A DNA stretch of 64,000 nt, taken from the NCBI GenBank assembly GCA_017305555.1, contig JAFKKM010000013.1, forward strand, positions 1-64,000, given 5' to 3'. The translations under genes and the position numbers were made by a program. Origin of the DNA: Hyphomicrobiales bacterium. Its GTDB lineage: Bacteria; Pseudomonadota; Alphaproteobacteria; Rhizobiales; Xanthobacteraceae. Shown one piece after another: positions 27,691 through 36,436 of the stretch; position 1 is the first letter of the stretch, and every line of letters starts with the position of its first letter. The notes beneath the pieces were generated by a model. That model was not told the DNA's origin. It was given only the letters and a program-made list of their open reading frames with translations, and did not search any database.

Positions 27691-28373
27691 AATCGGATCA
27701 ACCCCAGGCGGATCGCTTCGTATACCGCCTCGGACCGATTGGAGGCCTCAAGCTTTCGATAGATGTTCCTGACATGGACCGGCACCGTCTGTCGTGAAAT
27801 CTTCAACTGGCCCGCGAGTTCGCCATACGTGAATCCCTTGGCGATACCCCAGAGGATATCCATCTCGCGCGGCGTCAGGTTAACCTGACGCGTCTCTGGA
27901 GGTGCGCCGGCCTGCCTGCCTTCTCCCAGCCGGCGCACCAGAATGCGGGCTATGCGCGGTGAGATTGGAGATCGCCCGGCCATCAGCTCATTGACCGCCT
28001 CGATCAGGTCGACTGGATCGGCATCCTTGTAAAGATAGCCGGAGGCACCCGCCTCAATAGCATTGAGCACAGTTGCTTCATCAGCGAGCACCGAAATCAC
28101 CATGGCTTCGGAGGAAGGTTGCTTGAGCCGCAACGTCCGGATCGCTTCGATGCCATTGCCATCCGGCAGCTTGAGATCGGTAATCAGAAGATCGATCTCA
28201 TTGGCCGTAATACCGGCGATTGCCTCGTTCAGCGTCGCGCAGACGCCGACCAATTCGCCACCGTCCCAATTCCGCAGCAGCGTCGCGAGCCGATCGCGAA
28301 CAGGACCGTCATCCTCCGTGAGCCATATTCGATAACGCTGCGGTGTGGCAGGCGTAGAGATGGCGGAGGTCAT
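27687..28373 (-). CDS. LuxR/NarL family response regulator
   Basis: This 228-residue regulator has a receiver domain with acidic pocket EDD (20-22) and phospho-acceptor Asp66 in LLITDLKLPDG. A C-terminal GerE helix-turn-helix follows (LTPREMDILWGIAKGFTYGELA, then SRQTVPVHVRNIYRKL). ATG at 28373 has GAGGTGG eight bases upstream; a GTG at 28385 is less likely. It is translationally coupled with the histidine kinase gene. The adjoining polyketide genes, including the divergent methyltransferase/FAAL promoter, are its likely targets. Confidence 0.9.
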   Translation of the reverse strand: MTSAISTPATPQRYRIWLTEDDGPVRDRLATLLRNWDGGELVGVCATLNEAIAGITANEIDLLITDLKLPDGNGIEAIRTLRLKQPSSEAMVISVLADEATVLNAIEAGASGYLYKDADPVDLIEAVNELMAGRSPISPRIARILVRRLGEGRQAGAPPETRQVNLTPREMDILWGIAKGFTYGELAGQLKISRQTVPVHVRNIYRKLEASNRSEAVYEAIRLGLIRL

Positions 28374-28599
28374 ATCGAGTGCCACCTCTGAGCATGAGAA
28401 TGGAATTATTGTCTGTTTGATCCTTGTAATTTCTCATACTGAATCGCCGGCATAGCATCAATCGATTTGATTGAAGTAACATTCGGCAGCTTGATTTTTA
28501 CGGTATGGGCTTGCGTCACCGGAGCTGCCCTGTTCTGGGGTTCAGACGCTCGGCAATGTCCCGAGCAGTTGAAGTGCTCCCGAAACCAGACAAGCCGGC

Positions 28600-29034
28600 G
28601 CTGGGATTTTCCGTAGCTTCGGGCTTATTCCAGTAGCCCGTCATTAATTGGGGCCCGCAGTATACGATCTCGCCACGAGTAAAAGGTGCCAACGAGCGAC
28701 CTTCCGGATCGACAATGTCGAGCCGACAAGAAGGGGATGCCGCACGACAGCAAGCGCTTAGGCCAACGAACGGAAACAATGCGCGAATGCGGGCGATCAA
28801 CTCCTCTGGCATCGGCGACGCACCAAAACAAAGTGTCGTCACCGAACTCGTATCCACTGGCCGCAACTCCAGAAATTCGACAAGCATGCGAATGACGGCT
28901 GGTACAAGCAGCAATTTCGTAACACGGTGGCTCATGATAGCCGAAACGGCCTTGGCAGCGTCGACCTCAGGCAAAAGAGCAGTGGTCGATCCAGCCATCA
29001 GCGCGAACACTGCTCGAGATCGATTGGACGGCAT
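28600..29034 (-). pseudogene. Remnant of a fatty-acid--CoA ligase (AMP-binding)
   Basis: The frame keeps pieces of an ANL ligase: an HRVTKLLLVPAVIRMLVEFL segment, SSVTTLCFGASPMPEELI, and then GEIVYCGPQLMTGYWNKPEA. Between them, where a gate motif and the 'YGMTE' adenine motif should be, the sequence is deleted and garbled (GLSACCRAASPSC). The P-loop, the catalytic C-terminal domain and a start are missing. It is a dead gene next to the two-component system of the polyketide cluster and might once have belonged to it. Confidence 0.65.
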
Positions 29035-29329
29035 CCGATAGCTGATCGTTCGCGCCGCCGCGTAGGGGTCACGCCAGCCCGAGTGGTGTCGATGCGCCAG
29101 CCGGCTTCCGACCGGCCTGAGAGCACGCCAGCCTTGTAGGCATCGCGCAGCCGCGCGCTGGTGGAGGCCTGCCAACGAGGTTCGTGTGAGGCGTTGTGCT
29201 GCGATTTGCTGAAGACGAGGACTTCCGCAACCGACAACAGAGCGAGCATGCCGGACGGCATCGGCGCATTTAACTGGGCAGCGCTGCCTGGGACTTCACA
29301 GAAGGACCGGCCGTCGCGACTTCTATTTG

Positions 29330-29695
29330 CTATTTGCCTTCCGATACGGTCGTCAACACTTTCTGCGCGCCGGGCGTGACTGTTCCTTCGCTCGCTGATA
29401 CGACATCGGCAAGAGTAAGCAAACCGTTGGCGATGCCGTTGGTCATGCGGGTGCACCACGCCTCCGCCGCCCTTTCCACCGGTACACTCATGAACTGAGC
29501 TGCTCCGGTCGGATTTTCGCCGATGCCTCGTTCGATGCAGGTTGCGATAGCGGATTGCCGCTCCGTATCATTGGCCTTCAGAGCTGCCGCCAGTTGCTGA
29601 AACTCCTGTTCGTCCGCCGCTATCTGCGCCCATGCCGGACCTGCCGACAACAGGCCCAGAAACACGATCGCCGCAATAATTGACTTCTTTTGCAT
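29330..29695 (-). CDS. Secreted hypothetical protein
   Basis: This 121-residue protein has a clear signal peptide (KKSIIAAIVFLGLLSAGPAWAQ, cleavage after WA) and a short, helical, acidic mature part with two Cys that could form a disulfide in the periplasm. ATG at 29695 follows GAGGGAGGGG. I do not recognise the family. It is the last gene of a minus-strand run of exported proteins (29330-35291) and probably co-transcribed, 32 bases after the preceding stop. Confidence 0.7.
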   Translation of the reverse strand: MQKKSIIAAIVFLGLLSAGPAWAQIAADEQEFQQLAAALKANDTERQSAIATCIERGIGENPTGAAQFMSVPVERAAEAWCTRMTNGIANGLLTLADVVSASEGTVTPGAQKVLTTVSEGK

Positions 29696-29727
29696 GCTGC
29701 CCCTCCCTCAAACCCATCCGGATGACG

Positions 29728-31380
29728 TCATTTTCTGCGCGTCATGCTGCCGTCGAAGCCGCAAGAAGCCCCGTGATATGAAGTGCAAGGCCCGGCCACT
29801 TCTGTCTTCAGCACGTCCTTGCCGTCCAGCGACAATCCCACCCGGCAGACCGGCGCGGACGGATCGTTGGGATTGTAGCTCTCACCGAGCACCGAAGAAC
29901 CGTTCGGCTTCCCGTAAAGCGTGACGGCACCCGAACAGCCAGGCACGCCGATCGTAAGGTCAATCACCAGATAATCGGGTTTTGCGGTGCCACGTCGGAT
30001 GGTGGCTGTTATCGTTCCTTCGCCGCTGCCGGCCCATTCACCCACCCACCGATCGGCGTGTGCGGAGCCTGCCGTCGCCGACGGCGTCTCGGAGACAACG
30101 GCAAGCATTCTTTCGGCAGGCTCCAGATAGGCGAGGCACACACGTCGGGCCACGTCGTCGCCGGTGTCTGGATCGATCCTATCCGCGGCATCGCGCGTAC
30201 AGGAGCCGACGGCCCAGTAGACAAGGACGGCGCCATCGGCCGACAGGGTGATCGGCCTCACTTCGACCGCGATGCCGCGCGTACCCTTGAGGCGGCGTGT
30301 CTTGCCGGTCGCAGGATACGTAACGACGAGCCCGTCCTCGCCATTGTAGAACAACCGCGTGCCGCTAGGGTCGAACTGGAAATTCCTCAACTCCCAGCCG
30401 CCAGAGGTGATGAGGCGCGGCTCTTTGTCACCATCACGCGCGGCCAGAAGGTCGAAGGAGCCGTGCCCCTTGTTCTGCGCCCAAGCAGTAAACGCGCCAC
30501 CTTTCTGCTCGTCATAGCTGTCATCGTCGAAACCGGGCGGCCGTTTGTGCTCGGGAATCTCACTATTGTGGCGCAAGGTTTGGCCGGCCGCATCGGCGGC
30601 GGCGAATTCTTGCGTCACATCCGACGGCGGATCGACCACCTCGCCATAGCCGGTCATCGCGGCGGCGAACATGCCGTCCTCGCCCTTTGGCCGCCGCGCG
30701 CGAACATAGAAGCGACCGTCCTTGCCCCAGGACCACGAATTCAGTTCCGAAATATCGTCAGGCTTCTCTGCCGCGCCCTTGTGCGTGCGTGGCGAGGCAG
30801 CAACCAGCCGCCCGCTTTCCGGCTGGTAGAGCCAGACCTGCATGATGTAGCCGGCGCTGTCCTCGATGCCTAACGCCATCAACGACTTGTCCGGCGAAAA
30901 CAGCGCCTGATAGCCGGCCTGCTGCCAGTCGTCGGGATAGGCTGCCTGCAACGGTTCGACCGGCACCGTCCTGACGTCGAGCGGGACGAGAGGCGATGCC
31001 GCAATGTCCATCAACTGCGCAATGCGCTGCGGATAGATCGCCTGAAGGCACATCAGTTGCCCAAATTCCTTCGGGCCCAGCCCGTCCTCGCTACCTTCGC
31101 GCGGCACGACATTATTCAGCCCGCAACGCTTGTCGCGCTCGGCAAGCCATGCCTTCTGGTTGGCTTTCACCGAGGCGATGGCCGCATCACTCTTCTGCGC
31201 GGCAAGAGCCACCTTGAAGGCGTCCGCCATTCGGCCGTCGAGCGAACCCACGGTTTCCCAGGCGCAGATCGCCTTATCGATCTGGCGGGTCGCCTTGGCA
31301 CAATCGAAGCCGGGGCCGGTAGCTAGTGCTGGTGTTGCTATAGACAGCAGCATCGCTATGAGAATTATGCGCCGGACCAT
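29728..31380 (-). CDS. Exported protein with LprI-like (DUF1311) N-terminus and beta-propeller-like body
   Basis: The 550-residue protein has a signal peptide (RRIILIAMLLSIATPALATG). Residues ~25-120 resemble the LprI family of lysozyme-inhibitor-like domains (FDCAKATRQIDKAICAW, VKANQKAWLAERDKRC) with paired Cys. The rest contains repeated strands such as QALFSPDKSLMALGIED and FQFDPSGTRLFYNGEDGLVV that look like WD40/TolB-type propeller blades. ATG at 31380 follows GGAGG. It is paralogous in plan to the protein at 32377-33663. A role in the periplasm, perhaps in envelope protection, is only an inference. Confidence 0.72.
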   Translation of the reverse strand: MVRRIILIAMLLSIATPALATGPGFDCAKATRQIDKAICAWETVGSLDGRMADAFKVALAAQKSDAAIASVKANQKAWLAERDKRCGLNNVVPREGSEDGLGPKEFGQLMCLQAIYPQRIAQLMDIAASPLVPLDVRTVPVEPLQAAYPDDWQQAGYQALFSPDKSLMALGIEDSAGYIMQVWLYQPESGRLVAASPRTHKGAAEKPDDISELNSWSWGKDGRFYVRARRPKGEDGMFAAAMTGYGEVVDPPSDVTQEFAAADAAGQTLRHNSEIPEHKRPPGFDDDSYDEQKGGAFTAWAQNKGHGSFDLLAARDGDKEPRLITSGGWELRNFQFDPSGTRLFYNGEDGLVVTYPATGKTRRLKGTRGIAVEVRPITLSADGAVLVYWAVGSCTRDAADRIDPDTGDDVARRVCLAYLEPAERMLAVVSETPSATAGSAHADRWVGEWAGSGEGTITATIRRGTAKPDYLVIDLTIGVPGCSGAVTLYGKPNGSSVLGESYNPNDPSAPVCRVGLSLDGKDVLKTEVAGPCTSYHGASCGFDGSMTRRK

Positions 31381-31390
31381 GCCTGCCTCC

Positions 31391-32380
31391 TCATTCCTGA
31401 GCGCCGGAGGAAGCGGCATTCTGGTTCATGAAGAACAGGACGCCGGTTTGGCTGCCTTGGTTGTAATTGGTGGCGGTCCACTCGAATGTCGTGGGCGAAA
31501 TCTTTCTTGCCGCCAGCGGACAGAACGCGACCAGATTGGTCGCAGCCCCCTTGTCGACCACCAGCCGATAGTGGCCGACCGGCCCGCGCCACCTGCTCGA
31601 TGGGGCAGCGAGATGCGTGACGGTGTAAATGTCGTAAGAAAAAGGCTTGCGAAAGAAGGCCCGACGCAAGGCATCGTCGATGCAATAGGCTCGCGTCGCC
31701 GGGCCGCCGGGTGCGATTTCGGGAAAATGATCGACGGTAATGTCGCTCCAATAGTTGGCGAGCGTGGCATAGCTGACATCGACGCGCGTCTCGCCCGGTT
31801 CGAAAGTCTGATCCCACTCGAAATCGGCCTGATAGATCCATAACGCCGCATCGAGAGAAATCAAACCACTCGCTTCAAGCTTGGTCCGCACTTCCGGCGC
31901 CAGGTGTCGCCATGTCGATCCGTCGGGACCTGAGAGCAAGGGCACGCCGGCATCGAGCAATTGTCGCGTTACGTCCTTTCCATTGAGCAGCGCCCGGCCA
32001 TGACCGCCGAGCACCACCGGCTTTCCGTCCGCGCGGACCGACAGGTTCATATAGTTGGCTGGCTGCGTATCGGCGGCGAGCCCCGCGGCTTTGTAATTTT
32101 TGTCGAGCGCCGCGATATCCTCGCTGGCGTCGACCGGCATGTCCGGCAGAGCAAAGCGGAAATGCACCGTCTGCGGCTTACGGGATTTGAAGACATAGGC
32201 GAGCCGAACGGAATGGAACGAGACATGCATCTCCAGCCGCTCGACGCTCATGCCGGCCGGCAGGTCAAAGATCGGGCCGGTGGCGGCATAGCCGATGCCG
32301 CGCGCCCCGTCGGCCGCAAGCGCTGAGGTTCCCACGAGAGCGGCTGCAAAGGAGAATGTCGAAAGCCAACAACGCATCAT
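31391..32380 (-). CDS. DUF4424-like secreted protein
   Basis: This 329-residue protein has a signal peptide (MRCWLSTFSFAAALVGTSALA) and a beta-rich mature chain reminiscent of DUF4424. Typical stretches are SVRLAYVFKSRKPQTVHFRF, with a late FEPGETRVDVSYATLANYWSD. No catalytic motif is evident. The start ATG at 32380 overlaps the stop of the upstream LprI-like gene (ATGA), so the two are coupled. It lies between the two LprI-like genes in the exported-protein operon. Function unknown. Confidence 0.72.
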   Translation of the reverse strand: MMRCWLSTFSFAAALVGTSALAADGARGIGYAATGPIFDLPAGMSVERLEMHVSFHSVRLAYVFKSRKPQTVHFRFALPDMPVDASEDIAALDKNYKAAGLAADTQPANYMNLSVRADGKPVVLGGHGRALLNGKDVTRQLLDAGVPLLSGPDGSTWRHLAPEVRTKLEASGLISLDAALWIYQADFEWDQTFEPGETRVDVSYATLANYWSDITVDHFPEIAPGGPATRAYCIDDALRRAFFRKPFSYDIYTVTHLAAPSSRWRGPVGHYRLVVDKGAATNLVAFCPLAARKISPTTFEWTATNYNQGSQTGVLFFMNQNAASSGAQE

Positions 32381-33663
32381 TTGCCGGCCTCCGACTCTCG
32401 CAGACGCGCCAGACAAAAGCGTTCCGGCTTACTCTCGTCCTGTACCGTCATGAATTCGTCGCCGCAGGTGTTGTGCGTCGACCAGACAAACAGGCCGAAG
32501 TCATCGGAAATCGCATAGGGTCGATCGCCATGCGAGGTGCCGGCGATGCGGCGCTCGTCGTGTGTCGCCATGTCGAAGATGGTCATGCCGGTGTCAGCCG
32601 GATAGACAAGTCGAGAGCGGTTTGCATCGAAGAGATAGTCTGAGAGTTCCCATCCGCCCCACGCCACCAGAGTGGCAGGCGAACCAATAGCGCGCTTGCG
32701 CGCCCTGAGTTCGATCGTGCCGTGGCCGCGATCATCGATCCAGGCGAGGAAGTCATGATTACCCCGGATGGCTTGCGGGCTCACACCATTGGTAACCGTC
32801 ATCTCGTCCTGTCCGAGTTCGGCATGCTTTTTTTCATCGTCGAGCAGAGCAACGATATCGGCCGGCACTTTGTCCAGCCGAGCGCCGCCCTTAATCGTCG
32901 CGGCGTAAACCACGCTTGGCCCGGTCTCGCCTTCAGTTTCCTTGCTCCAAACTGCGACGCGCGCATATAGCGTGTCGCCTTGCCAGACCGTTGCCTTGAT
33001 CGCCAGCGGCGCGCCGTCTGGATGTGGTTGCTGCGGGTCCGGCATAGGTGTGGCAGCCACCAATCTGCGGTCGGCAATGCTGTAGAGCCAGATTTGATCA
33101 GGACCGTCGAGTTCGAGGCTTGGCAGCAGGATTGCGGCCAGCGCACCGTCCGGCGACAAGCGGATATCGGACACACGCACCGCACCGCCCTCGGTGACTT
33201 CAGGGCGGACCGCGGCAATCGGCGCGAGGTCGATAGCCTCGATGCGCTTGGGCGATAAGGGGTGCGAGGCAAGGTTCTGCAAAGTGCGGCGGCGATCGAG
33301 ATAAACTGTCTTCAGGCACTCGTAAGCCTGCTTGCCCAGTTGCGCCGAAGTATCGGCCAATTCCGTGAATGTCCGGTCGGCGATGCAGCGTCGGTCGCGC
33401 TCGCGCACCCAGCTGCGCTGGCCGGCTCGCAGATCGTTGCGAGCCGAACCGGTCACAGCGTCGCGGGCGGCACGATAGGCGCGCGACAGAGCAAAATCCT
33501 GCCAGCGCAGCACCGCCTGCGAGCAGATGAACTTCTCAACGACGCTGGCTGCTTTGGCGCAATTGAAACTTGCCGGAACGCTCTCCGCCTTCGTAGGGCG
33601 CACGAATATCATCCCGATCACGAGTAAGGCGCCGACGATTCCGACGGGAACACGCCTAATCAT
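32377..33663 (-). CDS. Exported protein with LprI-like (DUF1311) N-terminus
   Basis: This 428-residue protein has a signal peptide or anchor (VGIVGALLVIGMIFVRPTKAE). An LprI-like segment follows: FNCAKAASVVEKFICSQ, then LRAGQRSWVRERDRRC and AYECLKTVYLDR. The remainder shows propeller-like repeats (VSDIRLSPDGALAAILLP, YLFDANRSRLVYPADTGMTI). It shares the architecture of the 550-residue protein at 29728-31380, so the pair probably arose by duplication. ATG at 33663 overlaps the preceding stop by 8 bases. No enzymatic residues are recognised. Confidence 0.72.
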   Translation of the reverse strand: MIRRVPVGIVGALLVIGMIFVRPTKAESVPASFNCAKAASVVEKFICSQAVLRWQDFALSRAYRAARDAVTGSARNDLRAGQRSWVRERDRRCIADRTFTELADTSAQLGKQAYECLKTVYLDRRRTLQNLASHPLSPKRIEAIDLAPIAAVRPEVTEGGAVRVSDIRLSPDGALAAILLPSLELDGPDQIWLYSIADRRLVAATPMPDPQQPHPDGAPLAIKATVWQGDTLYARVAVWSKETEGETGPSVVYAATIKGGARLDKVPADIVALLDDEKKHAELGQDEMTVTNGVSPQAIRGNHDFLAWIDDRGHGTIELRARKRAIGSPATLVAWGGWELSDYLFDANRSRLVYPADTGMTIFDMATHDERRIAGTSHGDRPYAISDDFGLFVWSTHNTCGDEFMTVQDESKPERFCLARLRESEAGK

Positions 33664-34462
33664 GGACGATGAACGCATTATTCTCGCATAGGTCCTGCGA
33701 GCCGACCGGCTTCTCCATGCTACAGCATTCCTCCTTGTCATCGACGAAATTCACCGCGATGTCGAAGGTGCAGATATTGCGACCGCCACGAATCGTGAAT
33801 GTCCGACTAGCTCCGGGCTCCAATGGCTCATAACCGAATGCGTCGCTGTCGAAGGAATTCACACCGGCCTCTGAATAGGCGAAGCTGTGCAAGGACCGCT
33901 TCGCCTTGTTCGTCACCGTCACGTCGAGGTCGCTGGCTGGCTTCGGCGCGCCGCAGGCTGCAAGCATCGCCGCCGCCGGTTTTGCTGCGCCGTCCATATC
34001 GTAGCGCTGAGTATGCCCATCGACGACAACCTCCAACTGGTCCTTCGCGGTCAGGATGCGCCGCAACGCATCGTCGAGCGGCAATTGGCCTTTGACATCC
34101 TTTCCGCCTGAATCCTCATTGGGGATCGCCTTTCCTGAAAATTCGACCTGCTCGCCGTCTCCCGAAAGGCGCACCTGCATCGTGGCGCCCGGCTCGGCAC
34201 GGCTCTCTTCGTCCTGCACGTTGACGCTCACCGCGGACTTGCCGACGGTGCAGGAGAAATGCAGCATCACATAGTCGCTGTCGGGTACGCCGTAGGCCAA
34301 CATCGTCGAACGATCATCGGAGGTGCCGAACCAGTGCGGCCGTTCTTCCTTCTGTGCTGCCGCCGGCAGAACCACGGCGGGCATGAGTGCGATCAGGATT
34401 GCCGCCAACAACACCTTGCATAGACCATTTGCGAAAGGGGTTACTCGCTCGGTCCGGTTCAT
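33656..34462 (-). CDS. Secreted hypothetical protein
   Basis: The 268-residue product starts with a signal peptide (LLAAILIALMPAVVLPAAAQ). The mature part includes a strand-rich region with conserved-looking text such as HWFGTSDDRSTMLAYGVPDSD, and a C-terminal half with several Cys (NICTFDIAVNF, ECCSMEK) that could form disulfides. ATG at 34462 follows AGGAGGCGAT, a strong site. I do not recognise the family. It is in the middle of the exported-protein operon, 16 bases after the upstream stop. Confidence 0.68.
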   Translation of the reverse strand: MNRTERVTPFANGLCKVLLAAILIALMPAVVLPAAAQKEERPHWFGTSDDRSTMLAYGVPDSDYVMLHFSCTVGKSAVSVNVQDEESRAEPGATMQVRLSGDGEQVEFSGKAIPNEDSGGKDVKGQLPLDDALRRILTAKDQLEVVVDGHTQRYDMDGAAKPAAAMLAACGAPKPASDLDVTVTNKAKRSLHSFAYSEAGVNSFDSDAFGYEPLEPGASRTFTIRGGRNICTFDIAVNFVDDKEECCSMEKPVGSQDLCENNAFIVHD

Positions 34463-34478
34463 ATCGCCTCCTATTCTG

Positions 34479-35291
34479 TCAGCCGCCGATCGGGCGGAAG
34501 AAGGTGATGACCGGCCGGAAATTCCAGCCGGCATGGCGGATGATCTCGATCATCGGCTGCTTCAGTTCGTTGAGGTCAAAGGTGTAGGCGTAGCTCAGAT
34601 CGAAAGTGGGCTCGCCGTCCTTGAATTGCAGTCCGAAGACCCGCTCGTGCCGATACTCGAAGAAAGTGATGCCAAGGGACATGCTCCAGTTTAGGCTGAG
34701 CAGGTCCGGGCCACGTCCCGCCGACCAGTCGAACGAAGCATATCTGTCTTGCGCCCTGACATTGTGCGCACGCTCGTCGAAGCGCAGCACCAAGCGGTAG
34801 CCTTTGCTCATGCCGTGGACGCGCATCAGGTCGAGCCATTTGGCGTCGGCGTAGCGCCAATCGACGACGATCTCGTTCGGATGGCTGCCACGGCTCAACG
34901 TATAAGGAACGTCCTGTTCGTTGATACTGAGCAGGTTCTGCATCAGCGTTTCCGCCACTACCGGCTGAATACCCGCTATGGCCTGCACCTGAGCAGCCCA
35001 TGAGGCGACCCGGCCGAAGATGAAGAACTGCAAACCGGCCCAGACAAAAATGCCGTACTTAGTAATCGACTTGACCTGCTCGCCGAAAGGATCGACCGGA
35101 AACGATGGAGGGCCGTCGATAAGGCCGTATTTCGCCTGCACCAGGGCTACGGACAGAAACGGTAGGGCGAAGACAAACCCGAACAAGTAGAGAAAAAACA
35201 GCAGCACTCGCCCGGCCTTTCCCAAGCGCGGCGGCAGATCGGTCGAAGCTTTATCGTTGGCGCTAACAGTGCCGCCGCCCGGCAAGCTCAC
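34479..35291 (-). CDS. Membrane protein of unknown function
   Basis: This 270-residue protein has two hydrophobic segments near the N-terminus (VLLFFLYLFGFVFALPFLSVAL and ITKYGIFVWAGLQFFIFGRVA). They enclose a short periplasmic loop and are followed by a ~160-residue soluble part containing WRYADAKWLDLMRVHGMSKG. It starts with GTG at 35291 and is the first gene of the exported-protein operon, so transcription probably begins in the 150-base gap shared with the divergent AraC gene. No family is recognised. Confidence 0.68.
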   Translation of the reverse strand: MSLPGGGTVSANDKASTDLPPRLGKAGRVLLFFLYLFGFVFALPFLSVALVQAKYGLIDGPPSFPVDPFGEQVKSITKYGIFVWAGLQFFIFGRVASWAAQVQAIAGIQPVVAETLMQNLLSINEQDVPYTLSRGSHPNEIVVDWRYADAKWLDLMRVHGMSKGYRLVLRFDERAHNVRAQDRYASFDWSAGRGPDLLSLNWSMSLGITFFEYRHERVFGLQFKDGEPTFDLSYAYTFDLNELKQPMIEIIRHAGWNFRPVITFFRPIGG

Positions 35292-35353
35292 TCAGATTTT
35301 TCCCCACGCTCCTGATCGTGCCCCATAATGCCGCCTCCGCAGCCTCTCGTCAT

Positions 35354-35393
35354 GGACAGAAAGGAACCAAATCTGGACAGTGAGGAACCAAAT
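35354..35393. promoter_or_regulatory. Phased direct repeats, probable AraC-family binding site
   Basis: Two 19-base direct repeats (GGACAG-aa/tg-AGGAACCAAAT) lie at 35354-35372 and 35375-35393, 21 bases apart from start to start, i.e. two helical turns. This is the classical form of an AraC-family operator. They sit between the divergent exported-protein operon and the AraC gene, so they could control both. Only the two bases after GGACAG differ between the copies. Confidence 0.6.
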
Positions 35394-35440
35394 TGACGTT
35401 CCGGTTATGCTGTTGCATCGTCACGACGGGGGAAGCATGA

Positions 35441-36436
35441 ATGGAGAACTTTGACCAACCAGCCCCAATGCCGTCCTCATCGCTATTTTTATCGACGTCG
35501 GCGTTGCCTGCGCGGGACCGGCTCCCGGTCTGGCGCGAGGTGTTTGGGCAAATGATGGTGCGGCTCGACATCGAGCCTGCGAAAGATACGCCCTTTCACG
35601 CCGAAGGCGAATTGCACATGCTGCCGGGCGTCGCTTTCGCCTCGGTGACAGCAACTCCTTTTCGGGTATCGCGCACAAAAAGGCTCATCGCCGCCGACGA
35701 AGCGGACATGGTTTTCCTCGTAACAGCCGACGTGCCACTCCATGTCGCCCAAAATGGCCGGGAGCACACACTCGACGCTGGCGACGCCATTTTCGTGAGA
35801 GGAGGCGAGCGCAGCGTCATCCAGTCCCACGACAGGGCAAAATTCACCAACATCTCAGTTCCGATCGACGATCTGATGCCGCGACTCCCCGCCTACCGGA
35901 ATCCGTCAATGATCGCGGTGAGCAGCCAAAGTGATGTGCTTGGTCTACTTCTCGGTTATGTGCGCCTGCTGCACGGGCACGGCCGGCAAAAGCCGCACTC
36001 CAACGAATTCGGCCGACTTGCCACCAGCCATATCCGCGACCTCATGGCGGCGATGATCAATTCGGGGCTGGATGGCGATCCGCCAGTTTATGAACGCGGT
36101 GGCGTGCGCGCTGCACGGTTGCGTTCAATTAAGGTCGATATCGGTCATCGCCTTTGCGAGCCGACCCTTTCAATCGGCACGATTGCGATGCGTCACGGCA
36201 TTTCATCGCGCTATGTCCGCAAACTGTTCCAGGACGAACAGACGACGTTTTCCGACTTTGTACTTTTGATGCGGCTGGAGCGATCGCGACAATTACTCCG
36301 CAGCCCAGTTCGCGCAGTCTCCACGATCGCATCGATCGCACATGCTTGCGGCTTCAACGACCTGTCTTACTTCAATCGCACGTTTCGCCGCAGATTCGGC
36401 CTCACACCGTCGGATTTTCGCGATGGTGTCCCGTAG
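35441..36436 (+). CDS. AraC family transcriptional regulator
   Basis: This 331-residue regulator has an N-terminal AraC-binding-like effector domain (about 20-190; e.g. LPVWREVFGQMMVRLDIEP). The C-terminal double helix-turn-helix follows: TLSIGTIAMRHGISSRYVRKLF, then SIAHACGFNDLSYFNRTFRR and FGLTPSDFR, the AraC/XylS signature. ATG at 35441 follows GGGGGAAG. It is divergent from the exported-protein operon with phased direct repeats between them, so it probably regulates that operon and itself. The ligand is unknown. Confidence 0.9.
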   Translation: MENFDQPAPMPSSSLFLSTSALPARDRLPVWREVFGQMMVRLDIEPAKDTPFHAEGELHMLPGVAFASVTATPFRVSRTKRLIAADEADMVFLVTADVPLHVAQNGREHTLDAGDAIFVRGGERSVIQSHDRAKFTNISVPIDDLMPRLPAYRNPSMIAVSSQSDVLGLLLGYVRLLHGHGRQKPHSNEFGRLATSHIRDLMAAMINSGLDGDPPVYERGGVRAARLRSIKVDIGHRLCEPTLSIGTIAMRHGISSRYVRKLFQDEQTTFSDFVLLMRLERSRQLLRSPVRAVSTIASIAHACGFNDLSYFNRTFRRRFGLTPSDFRDGVP

